From Penelope pileata (Eukaryota > Chordata > Aves > Galliformes > Cracidae): DNA of 64,000 nt. Location: NCBI GenBank assembly GCA_013396635.1, contig WBMW01003126.1, positions 554,179 through 618,178 on the forward strand. The letters are read 5' to 3'. The position numbers and the translations under genes were made by a program. Below, piece by piece: positions 46,201 through 61,200 of this stretch. Position 1 is the stretch's first letter. Every line of letters starts with the position of its first letter. Below the pieces are notes generated by a model. It was not told the DNA's origin. It saw only the letters and a program-made list of their open reading frames with translations, and made no database searches.

Positions 46201-49200
46201 CTACCTGACCACTCCCAGTCCCAGGACATCTCTACGCAGGCCTGTTTGCAATGGGTACTGCTGCAAAAAGGCTCAGGGGATTCTGAGTCGCCCCTTCTCT
46301 GCTCCAGATATTACAGAGACAGAAGAGCAGCCTACACAGGATATAGGCCATGTGCTCCTGGAAATAGGAATCCAGGCTGAAGACAACAGTAAGGGGAAAG
46401 CTCTACTTTATGATGGGCTGCAATTCGTACTGTGTCAGTGAGGGCTGACAATGTGTGAGTACAGTGACTCTGCAGTGACTTAATGGAAGTGGGAAGTAGC
46501 ATCCAGTCAGAAAAAGTCAGGAGTCAGGGCAAGGTGCATTAGGGAATTCATAGGTGTTGTTAGACCCTAAACAAAAGTTATTGGCATGTAAGATTCACCG
46601 AGAAGCAGCCATCCTCCCCATCCCAGGTAGCAGCCAATACTCTTTCCCATCAGCTTCAGCTGCTGGTACCTTGACATCCTGCTCTGCTGTTGTGACAATC
46701 CCCTCTCTCATGAATACTCCGTAGTCCTCAAAGAATTTGGCGTATTTCTCAGGGTCCTTCTTGCTCTGGTCAATGAAGAATTTGATCAACCTCTTCTGCA
46801 AAACATCTCGGAGCTTCCTGCAGCAGGAACAAGCCTTTTTAAAGATGGCTGCTAGACCAAGGTGAGACTAAGTGAACATCTCTGTCCCTGTGCAGTGTTT
46901 CAGTGATGCATATGGAAACATGAGGACAAAGAAGAAACTCCAGGGCCACTGTCCCCTTTCCCTCACAGCTCTCCATCTGTTCTTTGTATCTCACGGGTCT
47001 TGAGCCAGAGAGATAGCTAGGGCTGTGGCACAAATGCACAGCTGAAGCTCAGATCTTCACTAAGTACACAACCAAGTGTGCACAGGACATTCACCGTGCT
47101 CTCTCAGCTACCCAGCAAGAAGCCACAAGAGCCTCACCAGCCCGCAGGATCCACCTCTTGCTTACCTGATAAGGGCACTTTCCTGCAGCAGCTCCCTGCT
47201 GAGGTTCAGGGGTATATCCTCACTGTCCACAACACCTGGAACACAGAGCAACCCTCGAACACTGAGGCACACCTGAGCACCAGGCTCAGGAAGGCCTGAA
47301 CCCCTCGCCTAACCCTCAGTGGAAGCCCACAGCCCAGCGTTCCTGCTCCCAGCACACACCTCGAAGGAAGCGCAGCCATTTAGGCAGGATGTCTGCAGCT
47401 TTGGTTTGGATGAGAATTTTGCGACTGTAGAGGGCAACACTGGAACCCAGTTCCCTGCTGACATCAAACATGGATGGCTTCTGCAGGAACAAGGGACAGA
47501 GAGGTAATGCCAGCACTGTGCAGCGTGCCCAGCCATTAACTGCACACCCTGTTGCAGCAATCTGTGCAGCTGCAGCAGCTGACCCAGTCCTATTGTGGTA
47601 CTCCCTACCAGCGCTGCATCCAACAGGAGCTGAAATCTTGGCTGTTGTCCCTAGGGACCCGAGTCACCTTCAACTCCTGCCATGGCTCAGGACCCTCACC
47701 ATCTCCCTGTGGCACCCAGCCCACCACCAAGATGCCACATTGGATATTCCTCCTTGCAATTCTGCAGCCTCAGCTGCCTCCTCTCCCTAAGGAGCACCTC
47801 TACTCTCTCCTCTCCAGAGGAGCTGGGCAAGTGTCCCACTGTCCCCTGGACAGGTACCTGCTCGGGCACATAGAAGATGCTGCGGATGTTGAGGGGAGCA
47901 TCAGTCTTGTAGTGCAGGACATAGCGGGGCTTGTCGTACGCCTGCGCTATGAAGCGGTAGAACTCCTCATGCTGCCACTCACTGATGTCCTTGGGGTCCA
48001 GCATCCAGAGCGCCTGTGGAGGAGCAGGGAGATGAGTTCCCATCAGTTCTCATCCCCTGTGGTCTCACAGCACAGGGATCTTCCTTCAGAGTTGCATTTT
48101 CACTCCAGGGCACCAGAACAAGGAAATACCATCAGTCACACTCCAATGCACAGCACGAGGACAATGGGATGTGGTATGGTTCACACACTAACAAAGGCCA
48201 TCAGCTGATTCCTGGTCACCTTCCATGCAGGTACACTCGCCCTGCAGCACACAAGGTAGATTTGTCTAGCCCAAAACAAAAGGGATTTGGCTAATCTCCA
48301 TCACCTCACACTCACCACTAGCCAAGAGTACCCTTGATGGTCAGCACAGCTCAGCTGCAGTGCTGGTCAAGCATCTCAAGGCTCAGACCAATAAGAAAAA
48401 GTGAAAAGTGAAAGTTCAGTGGGTCTGTTCCAACCTGGCTGCCTCCCTCCTGGGAGTCACCATCCCACTGCTAGGTCAGCCGAGTGCCCACAAAGCAGGG
48501 TCTCCATTACCTGTTGTCTGCTGATTTATTTTGCAGCATTTCAGGAGATACTTTGTAAACCCACTTGGTCATCCTAGCTAAAGGGACAAGAAGTGCTTCA
48601 GCAGTACAGTTCCACACATCAACACCTGAGTTAGAGTCCTGAGCTCCAGACAGGGCTTTCCCTGCAGCCATGCTTTCCACCTGCTGCTGCTCCAAACCCC
48701 ACAAACACCCAGTGCTCTCTGGAGCACTCAGCCCACGATCACACCACATTTACACGTTAGTGCATCACCAAAAGACTAGTATCTAGCAAAGATGTGGGAG
48801 GTTCTGTCTATTTAACAAACATTGGGACCAATTAAGAAACTTGTTTCCAGACAGATGAGCCCACCACACTTACTGCCACTGAGTCACAGGAGCCATCACT
48901 GGTGGCAATACGAACAGCCAGCATACAGTCCAAAGGACACAGACCTCTGGCAGCCCCACCATGCTTCCATATTCCCTAAAGCTGCTTTTGCCTTAAAGCC
49001 TTGTTACACAAGTGGCTTCCTAACATTTCCATCTCATCCAAGTGCCCTGGAGGGTCCGTAGGATCAAACCCTCGATTGCAGATTACAGACTCCAGTGGGT
49101 ACTAAGGTGCTTCACAGCAGCTGCTGTTAGGTGAAGTCCTGCTTTCCCAGAGCCTTACTTTTAGCTACAGCTATCACAGAGCAGAAAAGCCTCCAACTAT

Positions 49201-52200
49201 ATGCTGTCAGCTACATGGCAGGCATTCAAGATCTCATCTACGAAAACCCACACCAGGGATCTAACTATGGCTCTTTTTACAGTGAGCTGATGTTGATGTG
49301 TGGAAAAATGGGAAAAAAAAAAAAAAAGAGATCCTGGATAAAGAAAAGGCTTGAAATTGGAGCATAATGAGAATAAAGCTGTTGCCATATCCCAAAGGAA
49401 AACACACTTTCTGATAAGAAGATAGGAGTACATGACTCCATTAAGCAATTACACTCCTTGCTCCAGTACTGCTCTTCTCTAGGGAGCACATTCTATTGAT
49501 TGTCAGGTAGGAAGCCCAAACAGCTGTCTAAACCTATTTCTAGTTTTTGTAGTTTAAAGGAAACAGTTAGAAAGCACTTGGAACAGAAACATCATTATTG
49601 TGGGAATCCAAATAAATATCAGTCACTAATAACACCAATTACAGCAAATTAAATAAATTACCACGATAAAATATTTATGCACAATCTTGCAAGCTTGTGC
49701 ATTCAGAGTCACATTTTAGGAAAAAGCAAACAAATATACACCCTCCACCTGCTCCCTTAAGGTGAGATGCTGGAGGGAAATAATTCATACATATTTTAAA
49801 GATAACTAATTTCACCTAGCAGAGTTCTGCAATTGGGCCAAGAACTTCTGACTAAGGTGGATCTGCCTGTATCACTTCAAGTGGTCAGAAAATGCTGGCA
49901 TTTAAGCAGTGCTCAGCTAAAGAACTGAGCAGAGAATCAGGCTGTGAGCTGAGTCACCAGGAAAAGCAACCACTCACTGGTACTGGCTAACCCACACCGA
50001 AGGACAGAGGGAACAACAGCAAGAGGTGTCAGCACACCAGTGCTATGAGCATCACTAACACGTCACCTGGCTTAAACAGTTAAAGGAAAGCACTGAGACA
50101 ATCATGTGGACTAGGAAAGAATCCAGAAGATATCTGTAAATAAAAACTGCTTTGCCAACCTGCAGGTATTCTCTCCAATAAATACAAAAAAGCAGTAGCA
50201 GGCATGACTTAATCAGATTGTCTCCTCTTGTCCTAATTAACTTGTCACTGCAGGGTCTGTGATGTCCTGGACAACCCCTGGACTGCCAGGGAGGACAGCA
50301 GCAGCTTTACTGTGTCTCCTGTCTCCAGTGGAGGATTACAATGGTTTGTCTCCACGAGTAACCTGCCTGCGGCCGTCCTGCTCACCTGTAACGTGTTGAT
50401 TCGTCTCCCGTTGAGATACAGCGGGAAGCTGATGAAGTTGCTGTATTTTGTCACCACCTCTGGAATGGAAAGAAGACATCAAAGAGTCACGTTTGTGAAA
50501 ACAACAGTAAAAATTTCTTCAGTAACAGCATGTGGAGGAAGAACGCTGTAAATTCACCTCCCACTGACAGAGAACCAACAGATCCCAGGCGTTCCCCCAC
50601 CACGTTACAGCATTGCCCTCCTGCACTCACCCTTGACTCGCTCTTCATTTGCAAACTCCTTGCAGTCTTCTTTGAGATGTATGATAATCTTAGTCCCAGT
50701 TCTGACACCAGATGCTTCCGCAATCTCGAACATTCCTGAGCTAGGATTACAAACAGAAGCCGGGTCAGCTTGTGCCTCAGCCACATCCACGATGGGACAT
50801 AAAAATGTGTAACTCAGCTGACAGCACACACAACGCTTTAGCACCAAGAGAAAAAGGCAAAAACTCTTGCATGTCTGAATGTTCTCTGTGCCTCTCAGAA
50901 AACCCCCAAAGTGTGTGGCTGTTTTTCTACAGACTCCAGGACACACCTTGCTGCAGACACCAGCAGCCTCTGCAGAAAAGGAAACAAACTTCAAGCAAAC
51001 TTCAGCTTGCATAGGCCTAACCTTCAACCACAGCTTTCTGCAAGGAAAAGCAGTTGGGCTCTGGCAGAAGCAGCCTGCTCTGGGTGACCACCCCTACCCT
51101 ACTGCTAAGGGAATGCCACGTAGCAACGATGACAGCCAAACCTTCAAAGCGTATGGCAGTGCAGCCTGCAGTATACATCAGCTTGCTGGCACCCCAAGAC
51201 AGTCTGATGTCTCAGCTACAAGATATTTTTTCAAGAATTTAAATAACTTAGTAAATGCTTTGTTTCTAGGAGATGTTAACGGGATGCAGAGCTTCTTATA
51301 GGAGCTCCAATTTCAACTTGGTCCAGCACAGCACAGCTTTGCTGTCACAGGTGTTTGCAACTTGTGAGCAAAAAGCAAAGGCTGAGCATGCAGAGCCAAC
51401 CCACAGAAGCCACAGCACTGCACGAGCCTTGCCTACTGTGGGTGCCCTCAAGCAAGAACCCAGGAACAGCTAGGCCAAAGACAGCACATTTGTCTCTCTG
51501 ATCTGGAGCACTGCTAAGCCAATTGCCTGCCAGCAGGGAAGGAGCAGGAGAGGCAGGCACTTGCTTTGTCCACAACATGCCTGCTCTGAGAAAGCAAGTT
51601 TGTCCCTGTGGTTGTTCACCCTGGCACACTTGGCCATGCTCTCTTGCTGTGTGTAACCTGAGCAGGATCTAAACCAGTAAACCCAGCCACAGAAGAACAC
51701 ACAAGCCCCATCGTGCTTTGCCCCTGCACGCTTCTATCCCTCCCTGCAGCCTCACCCATCTGAAGACCAGTGGTAGCCTGGGCTCCCCAGCTCCGCAGAC
51801 TGCGAGAACACCTCCACTTTATCGGCCACCATGAAGGCAGAGTAGAAGCCTACTCCAAACTGGCCGATGATTTTACTGCTGGCTTCAGCTTGGCTCTGCA
51901 GAGCATCCAGAAATGCCTGGAGGAACAAAGGAGACATAAACCAGCATGTAACGACTTCAGGGACTGCACCTCTGGAAAAGGGCAGTGATGCCTCGGGCAA
52001 CAGGCACTGCAGCTGGCAGCAAAGGAAAACGAGCAAGGGCTCAGTGAGCAGGGAGCGAGCAGCCTCAGAGCGGTGAATGCAGAGATGGAAAAGTCAAGTA
52101 AATACATATGACAATTTTCCAGCATGAGGACACAGCTGCTGCCCTCCTGATCACAGTGGGGATGCCGGATGAGCCCGTCCCCCTCCATAACCACGGCTGG

Positions 52201-55200
52201 TGGAGGAAGGCAGTTCTTCCGGGAGCGAGGGCAGGCAGGTGCAGCAGCATTCACACAGGGCCCATTAGTGCTGCTTCAGCACTGCAGGCCTCCCTGGCAC
52301 CAGTGGAGACCATTAAGGGCTAGAAGGCTCCATAGGAAGGTTTCACCTTTCAAGAGGGGTGTGAGTTCCCAGCTGGGCTGGGGGGCAAGGGAAGAGACAG
52401 AATGAGAAATTACTGGGAGAACAAAAGCTGCTGTAATTGGAGAAGGCTTTTCTAAGGGGAAGCAGGGGTGCCTCATCCCGAGTTACCTTTGAGCCTGATC
52501 GAGCAATGGTACCAAGGTTAGAAACAAGCTCCTCCTGGGTCATCCCAATACCCGTGTCCTGAAAAGAAACAGTAAGAGCAGCTGAAATACCAGCAGAGAA
52601 CTGCTACAGCAACCAGCACCTGAGCAACTTCCACCTCTGACCACTCTCCTCCAGCCAGTGAGCAGGAAATGCAGCTGCAGGCTTCCAGCTGGGCCTGCAC
52701 CAAGGCAGGACAGCAGACTCACAAGGCTCAGAGCTCTAAGGGGCAGCCACAGCTGCCCTGCAGCTATAAACCACCACGAAGTTTGCAAACCCACGTGTTA
52801 TATGGAAAGAACACACAAACCTGCCAAGACAGGCTGGTCTCTGCACCACGAGCACAAAGCAGCTGGAAGGAGCTCTCAGCCCAGGTGTCAGCCTCCCTGC
52901 GCCAGGCGCTGTGCCCCACTCCTGGGCCAGTACCCAGGGGAGGTGAGGGGCAATGGGACACAGCTTATTCCCAACCTGCAGGCAGGGAACTGAAGCCCTC
53001 ACTCCAGGTGTCAGTGGCAGAGCAGCAAATCCCTCAGATCTCAGGCAACGCAGACTCTTGGCGATATGCAGCACATTCATTCATCCTCACAGTGTCTGTC
53101 TTTCTCTACCTCCTCTCCTCTTCTCCTTGTGCTCCACAAACTCAAGAATGAAGCTGTCAGTGCTCAGCCCCCTGAGCCAGGTGCTGCAGTGCCGTGTCCC
53201 AGCTGGAGGGGCCTCACCTCGGGCTCTGAGCACATGGCTCCATTCTGTCCCCACTTTCAGTCTGGATTCACACTCCTGCAAGCAGATAAGGGACACGCTC
53301 CTGCTGCCAGCGCAGCCTCTCAGGCAGCAGGCCCTGCAGCACGGCTCACACCAGGCTGCAACATCAGCCACAACATGCTTGCATGACCCCAGAGCAACAA
53401 GGACAACAGCACAACCTAGCTAAGAACGGCCACACTCTCACACTGGACCCCCCAAAAACATTTCCTACTCATAGACCAACACATTTCCTTGCCTTGCTCC
53501 ATGTATATCTTTCAAAGAAATAAAGCATAGGTTAGCAGCCTTCACAATGCCACTTTAAGAGTCATTCCCCATCCCAAAATCCAGCAGCTTCTCTATCTAA
53601 CAGAAAGATCCTAAAAAAGCCACCCTGCCAGGTCCTCTGAGCCGCTCAGCAGCGCAGCAATTGGCCAAGGGAATGGTGACTGCTGCTCCTGGGAATGATG
53701 AGCTCAGCTCTCCTCAGTACCTGCACACCTGGAGTGTGTGTACATGCACCCTGTTGATGCAGGGGTGGCAACTTGGGGTGCTGGAGTGCACCCCGCTGCT
53801 CCATACAGCACAGAGGTGAGGTGCCAGGGAGACCTCTGGCACAGCACCAAGCCTCTGTGCTGTGTGGGGCACACATTGGCCCTGCTTACTAGCACAGTAA
53901 GATGGCATAATTAATACTAACATCATTTTTTTAATTCAGTGTTTCACTCCACCAAATGACCCAAGTGTGGTCAATCCGCAGGGTCACCCAGTGAGGGGCT
54001 GTGTCAGCAGGTGTTCCACACCCCTGTCCGTCGCAGCACAGCGGTGCCTTCTGCTGGACTGCACGCTTGTCTTGGCTGAAAGAGGGATGATGCCAGGTAA
54101 CATCTCAGCACAGGAGACGAAGAGCCAGGAAAAGCAAACACAGTATGGCAAAACCTCAGGAATCCAACATGGTCCCTTCCCCCAGGGGAAGAAAAGGGCA
54201 GAAAAAAAATCATTTTCAGCATCTGGTTCAGGTTTTGTTCGTGCCAGACCCTGAGCAGAACTCTTAATTCCTCTGATCCCCTCCTATTTATAGCACAGTG
54301 TGTCATTCCCAAATTCCAGCATGTTAAAAAAATATATCCCTATGCTGTGAATATATTTGACTGCGTAATTCCCTGCCAAACGTACTGCAAAATGCTTAAG
54401 GACAGCTCCTGGAGATGGGGTTGCTGAGGGTGAACGGCACCAAACACGGAGTGTGGCTCAGCACCGCTCCTCCGGCAGCGCTGGGCCGTGGCTCTGGCAA
54501 AGCAGGTGCTCCTGCAGCAGGGGAACAGTGATGGAAATGCCACTGAGACCCAAAGCACCCTCATAGCATTCACATTTCCTGCAGGCAGCTGTCGCACAGC
54601 GCTTCCCTGCTCCCTGCAGTAGATGGAGCTGGAGCTGGGTGCTGGGTGCTGCAGGGCCTCGCTGCCCCCAGTGCTTCCCAGCTGCAGTCTGACAGCACGA
54701 CCGCACGGCCACCGCTGCCCTGCCGCAGAGCTGCCTCCACTTCCCCTGCAGATGGTTTCCCTTCAGCCTGCAGGAATGTTTTCACCAGCCTGAAAGCAGC
54801 CAGGCAGAGCTGTTTGCGGAATCACGAAGCCAGCTGGCTGCACAGGGCGAGGATACGGTCAGAGCTCAGCGCTACCCCACGGCTTTGCGGTGGAGAACCA
54901 CCTGCTGCACTGCACAGCACTCAGGGCACTGGTGCTTCATTAGCTGGGGGCTAATTGCAGACGCCCTCCTGTTGCTCTGCTGAGCTGCAACCCACTCACC
55001 TGGCTGAATCTGCACGGAGACCTCTCAGCCTGCTGCTGAGCTGCAGCGGCCTTCGTGCTTTCTCTGCACTTTGTCCCAACCTTCCTGGTGTGGGTGGTGG
55101 GAGCATGCAGGGCCACTCTGTGTGGCTGTGGCCAGAGAGCTGCCTGTGTGCAGCACAAACTGCTCTGTTTGCTCTGCAGCCCTGAGGACCCCCCAGCCTT

Positions 55201-58200
55201 CCTCAAAAGAAGTGAACGAACACCTTCGGCCCCAGCGCCTGTCTCAGCAAAGCAGCCCACAGTTCTTGCACTCATATCATGGTTTTTGGTGCTAGGAAAC
55301 AAACTGCACAGCACTAGGGCAACAAATCCAGTTTAAATTAACTAATTGCTTAGTTTGGCTGGTAAACAAGAACCTAGGTCAAGCATCATGATGTTTGTTC
55401 ACTACCTGAGACCACTCTGAGGTGGTGCAGAGCCTCGTTACACAACGCAGTCCATGAGCTACACAGCCTGCTGCCTCTGCCACAGCTGCACCTGAAGGAA
55501 CACTCACAGGTAGAGATGTGTCTGAGCTTCTGTGCCTTTCACCTGGCTTTGTGGCAAAACACTTATACAGGAGCAACATCCCAACAGGGCACCAGAACAC
55601 CAGCTACGTTATAAAATAAGGACACACTGCTTCCACCAACAAGTGAGATAACAAAAGCCCCAAATGCCTCATTAACAGGCAGCCCCCGTCATTTAAATAC
55701 CTTGCTTAAAGAGACTGAAATTCACCAGACCACAACGAGGGCCACAGTGGAGCTGAGTTCTGGTTTAGAATCAATAATGCATCTGCAGCAGCAAGGAAAG
55801 CATGCTAAAACCAATGCATTCTGACACAAGGCAACCTTGGCCCAGCACGTGGAGGCTGTCTAAAGGCTGAGGTTTTCCTTCTCTTCCAGTCCCAGGTATG
55901 AACACTCTAACATCACCCACAACAACGCTGAGCGCTGCACCACGCTCAGCCTCCACCCACCCAGGTCTGACTGCCTGCTTTTCACAAAAGGACTTCCCTT
56001 CACCCACTTGAAATTTCCCACTTTTAAACGTGACATGCTCCTAATCTGGCACAAAGAGGAAGAAGAGGTTCTGCACTTCTTTAGGCCACAGGTTATGTGA
56101 GATGCATGTTTGTGCATGGATCCCCAGCTTGTTTGTTAAAGATGATGCAACACATGGAAGCTCTAACCCACCCCTGCAACCACAGGCACATTTCTCTAGG
56201 CTACATCCCCCCCCGAGGCTTAGAGCTTCACCCCTCCACCTCCATCTGCATTTTCATCCATCCCGCTCCCCCACACCCAAGCAGCAGATGGATGCTGCAT
56301 GCAGCTAAGGATGCAAGGCTCCCTCTGCTGCAGCCTGGTGGCACAGGGTGGTTGCTGGGACAGAGGGGGAGCAGCTTCCACCTGCACCAAGCTTTGCTGG
56401 AGGCGCGGGTGCCCAGAGACCTTGGGTCCTTGTAGCAGACTGTAATCCAGGAGCCAGGAGAGATCAGCTCGGTGACACAGGGAGGTGTTGCAGGGAGGAG
56501 TGGTGTTTGCAGACATCTGAACCCCTCCCAAATGCAGCAAACTTGTTGTTTCGTGGCTTCACGAACATTGCTTTTGGATGATTGCAACAGCAAGAAGAAA
56601 GCCCAGCAGGGAACACAGCAGCCCAAACTCGGCCAACAATTACACTAGAACACGCTAGAACAGCAGCCACACTCCTTCGGCCAGCAGCAGCTATCAGCTC
56701 TGAGCACTTCAAATGATTTCCTCTGAACTGCCAGCACTGTCCTGGCCCCAAATGCAGCAGGAGGCCAGGGGCACTCCTCCAGCTCCCAGGCTGACACATG
56801 CCAGGGCCACCGCAGATCAGAGCTGCAGTGCACTGCCACCAGCTGAGCTCGGGGAGCCACCAGGAGCTCTGTGGTCACAGGGCTCTGCTCCCACCTCAGA
56901 GGGTCCAGAAGCACATCTGTAAGGCCCAGCAGACAGAAGCTCAGAGCTCTCTGCAGGACCTTCCTCAACGGAAACACACCTAACGTTTTCAAGTGGATTT
57001 TCTTCGCAGATCTGACCTTGCAGGCTGCGACTGCTGCCAGGTGGAGCTGTCCTACATGCAGAACAAGGCAGTTTCCAAAGGGGTGGAGGAAACTGTGGAA
57101 TTTGCTGAAGCAGCATGACTTTGGTGAGGGCACAGAGGTGGTGCAATCTGGTGGACTAGGTGCTGAACTCCAGCACACACGTTCCCCTCTTGGCAGATAC
57201 AGCGCTGGCAGCGCTTAGGCAGGATATCCCTGAGCGAGGATCTTGAACTGAAACTGAGCCCTGCTGTGCTTACAGCTGAAGTCCGGTCCTGGTAGAGAAA
57301 CAAGCAGAACTGCAGCCTCTTCTCAGAGGTGAACGCTGTCCTTCACCAGAGCTAAATCACCACTCTGCAGGGATGGGCCCATCACAGGGCCATCGTATGG
57401 AGAGACACAAAGAGATGCTGTGTGGTTTGGAACAGGAAAGGGCAGACAGCAGCAAAAAGGTCTGAGAACAAGGACTGAGGGGTCAGTGTGAGCCACCAGG
57501 ACCTCTCCAGGAAAAAATGGGGTGGCCACAGTCAGAGATGACATACAGGGGACCTTCTGCTTCTGTTGTGATGAGTCCTAATGCGTACAGAAAACAAAAT
57601 GGTAGCTAAGGAGCACATCCATCTCTGCCTCAACCACTGCAGGCAAATTCTTTTGCACCTTTGCATTCCTGAAAGCTAGGGACACATTCTGAAGGAGGCT
57701 TGTTCAAAGCAATCTTTATATTTCATACATTTCTTCAAGAGGTTATAAATAGACCCCTTGCTGGAGATAAGGAGCTTTAGGCACTACCGAGAAGGCAAAC
57801 CTACTAAAGAGATTGGAGCAGCGCTGTCCCCTCTCCCCGCAGAGCGCAGGGTTTCTTGCTACTTAAGACTCATTTAGTCGCATTAGAGACGCAGACAGCC
57901 AGATAGGGGGTTATAAAAAGGCAAATCCTCAGCAGCTCTAATTGGGTGTGATGTCGAATGCATCCTATCTGCTAGGTGGGCAAGCAGGTCTCGTAGCCAA
58001 AGTGCCAGAGGAGGACAGGAGCTGTCTGGATGGGGTCACAAGCTACGTCTGCACTGCGATGGCAAAAGGGAAATACAAGAGCAAGACAGCCCCAAGCAGG
58101 GCATCATTCCTAAGTGAGAGCTCATTAAGGAGTCGGGGCTACACAGCAGTCACCAAAATGCAACAGTCAGGAGTGACAGGAAAAGCAAAGCTTCTGCATT

Positions 58201-61200
58201 ACAATTTGAGAATTTTGGGTTGACAACTGCATTGCCCACTAACAATCACCAACTTTCCCCATGGCAACCACAGCTGCTTGTTCTGCAGAGAAACAGAAGT
58301 ATAAAATAACTGAGCAGCCTCTAACAGCGACAGCTTTTGTCCCACATGAAAAAATACCAGATCGTGTGCTTTGTCTGTGCCGCAGCGCTCCTGGGCTGCT
58401 CTGCTCACCCCTCACACGCTGCAGTCTGCTTCCTTCTCTGCTCTCCTGAGAATAGCACAAAGCTATGCTCACAGCTGACATTGGTCCACAGAGCACGTTA
58501 ATGATTTGCCTTTTTTGCATTAATATCTTTGCCACAAAAACACCAAAACTGGGTCTCAGCCTTCCATCCTGGACAACAGCAGTGAACAAAAGCAATTAAA
58601 GGAGAAAGACAAGCACCAGCTCCATCCTCCCTCACCACATGGAGGCTCACAGGTGAGAGTGCCTACACTGCTCCCAGTAAGCTACTGGTAAGTAGGGAAA
58701 ATCAAAACCAGGAGTGCAGAAAGGAGGACAAACAAATACAGAAGGGACAATAGATAGTGGCAGTACCATTGCACTTCAGGGCAGAGCATCAGCTGGACTT
58801 GGCCAGACCTGGAGCAGGAGAGCAGGATGACAGAGGTGATGAGCACTGGAGGTTCTGACCACCACCCCAGCATCTTCCAGTAACCCAGGTCTAGCAGCTG
58901 CCTCAGCCTTGAGGAGGGGAGAATTCCTACCAAAGATCAGGATGAAACCAGGCTCCCAACTTCTCCACTAGTGAGAAAAGCACACACAACCCAGGAAGGG
59001 CACCAGAAAAGGTGCTGGGAGAAATGCTACTGATGGCTCCTAAAAGGAAAGGAAGGAGCAACATATTTTCCTTCAGGGACAAGCAAGGAGCAGATAAATT
59101 TGTGGTTTCTTATCAATTCTGAGGTTAAAGCCTCGTGAACCAGAGTCCAGCTGAGGACAGAACGCTTCTTCACGCAGACCTGGGGATCCAAGGGATTGCA
59201 CTGCCACTCAGCTTCCACCAATCTCCCACCAAGGCTAGTGATGAGAGCAGCAGGGAACAGCACTCTCCTGCAACCAAAGCAGGTACCTGGATAGTGATGG
59301 TTCCCTTTGCACTGTCCGTCTGCAGGTGAATCTCCATCTCTGGCAAGGCCTTCCCTTCCGCCATCAGCCGGTGACGCAGCTTCTCCAGCGCGTCGCTGCC
59401 ATTGGAGATCAGCTCCCGGATAAATACCTGGGGAAGAGACAACCCGACACTGCAGCCCGGCCTTGTCCCCTGCACAGGACTCCCAGAGGCTGGGGAACTC
59501 GCTGCCCACCCGCAAACTGATTTCCAGCTTGCAAGGAGAACTGCTTTTCCCCCATTATCTGCCAGGAGAATGGTTTGTCTGAACTCACTAGTAAAGCAGA
59601 GAGGCTCTGAGGACCACAGAAGCACCTTGGCCATACTTAGAGTTTGTTTTCAAAACACATTTTGAAGGTCTCTTAAGAAAACTACATTCAAGAAACCGTG
59701 GGATGTGAATAGCATAAGACTTGCTAGGAAACTGAGCAGGTCTTCTCCCAGGCCAACTGTGGTGGATATAACCCTTGACAGAGGCCGGACTTCAGCAACA
59801 GATCTGCCAGCTGTGGGGCAGGCAGCAGGTGCCCTACCTCCTTCTCCGAGTACAAGGAACGGGCAACAATATCCAGCAGCTTCTTTGTTTCAGCCTGAAA
59901 CTCATGCTTGGAGGCTGCACCTAGAATAAAATCACAAACATATTTAAGGCACTTCACCATGGTCCTTGCGGGAAGAAAGGCAAAACTGCCTTCCTACCAC
60001 GTGCTTCAACTTCCCAGGAACGAGAGCCTGAAGCAGAACTGAACTCAGGTAGCTGTGCCCCAAAGGGGTGGCCCCAAAGGCGCTGTTTACAATTCCCTAA
60101 CGAGGCAGCACACTCAGCCAAGCAGACACTTGGCGTCTGCACCTCAGCTCCTTGCAGACAGACCTCAAGAGAGTCACAGACTGCAGTCTCTGCACATTGG
60201 TCACCAAGTCTGGGGTGCAATGAGTAAAGCAGAAGTGAAAAATGATTGCCCTTGCTCCCAGTGGGTGGCTCTTCACAACCCCACCACCTCCTGAAGTGTC
60301 TCCTGCAGCTTACAGCCTGCCTTCCGCACGCTTCCTTGACTCCACCTGCACACGCCCTGCTCCACCAGCTTCTACAGCCAGCTGGCAGTTCTCAAGCCCA
60401 AACAGCACTCTAAGCTTTAAACAGAAAAATCCAGGTTCTCAAATGTCTCTGTGGGGCTGGCAAGGGGTTCACTTATGCAGGCAGGTACCCAGAAAGAGAA
60501 TTTTCCTCAGAAAGACTCACACTACACAATACCTCAGCTGAAAGACCATCACTGGCTTTTTAAAAATAGCACTTCTCCTGCTAGAGGCATTAGGGAATGC
60601 TGAAGCAGCACAGAGAAAGCCATGGTTGCATACCACATGTCCCCAGTGCCCTGCTGCTGAGCACCTCTGTTCCCTCGTGGTGGGGGCTAACCTGGCTGTG
60701 GGCAGCAGCAGAGCATCAGCCCTGCTGGGGCTCCACAGCCTGGCAGCTGCAGAAATACTTGCAAGGAAAAACATGGGAGCGCAGAGTTAAGATGCTGTTT
60801 CTGTGCTCAGAGAACTCACGTGGCTTTGCTTTAAAGCATCTCTCTGCAGGTGCACAAAGGAATTAATTGTAAATGAAGGGTTGACAACAGGACTCTCATT
60901 AGACCTTTAGAGTCCACAGCAATGACCTGGGCAGGCACAGCTTGCCTCTGGGACAAAAAGCCTCTTTGTAGGCAGACTCTGGAGCCTGTGAAGTCTCTAC
61001 ACATATGCACAAGCCAACTGCCTGGCTAAGCCCACAGAAGCAACTTCCTCCTGCAGTCCTGATGGCCTCATTCCTCAGTAAGGCCCATTCCAATTCACCC
61101 ACTCCAGTTTGGGGCTCACTCTCAGAGTCCAGGTGCAGTTATACCCAGACACTGTTCTGACATCGTCCTGCTCTGCCTGCAGCCCAGGAGTGCTCCCACA

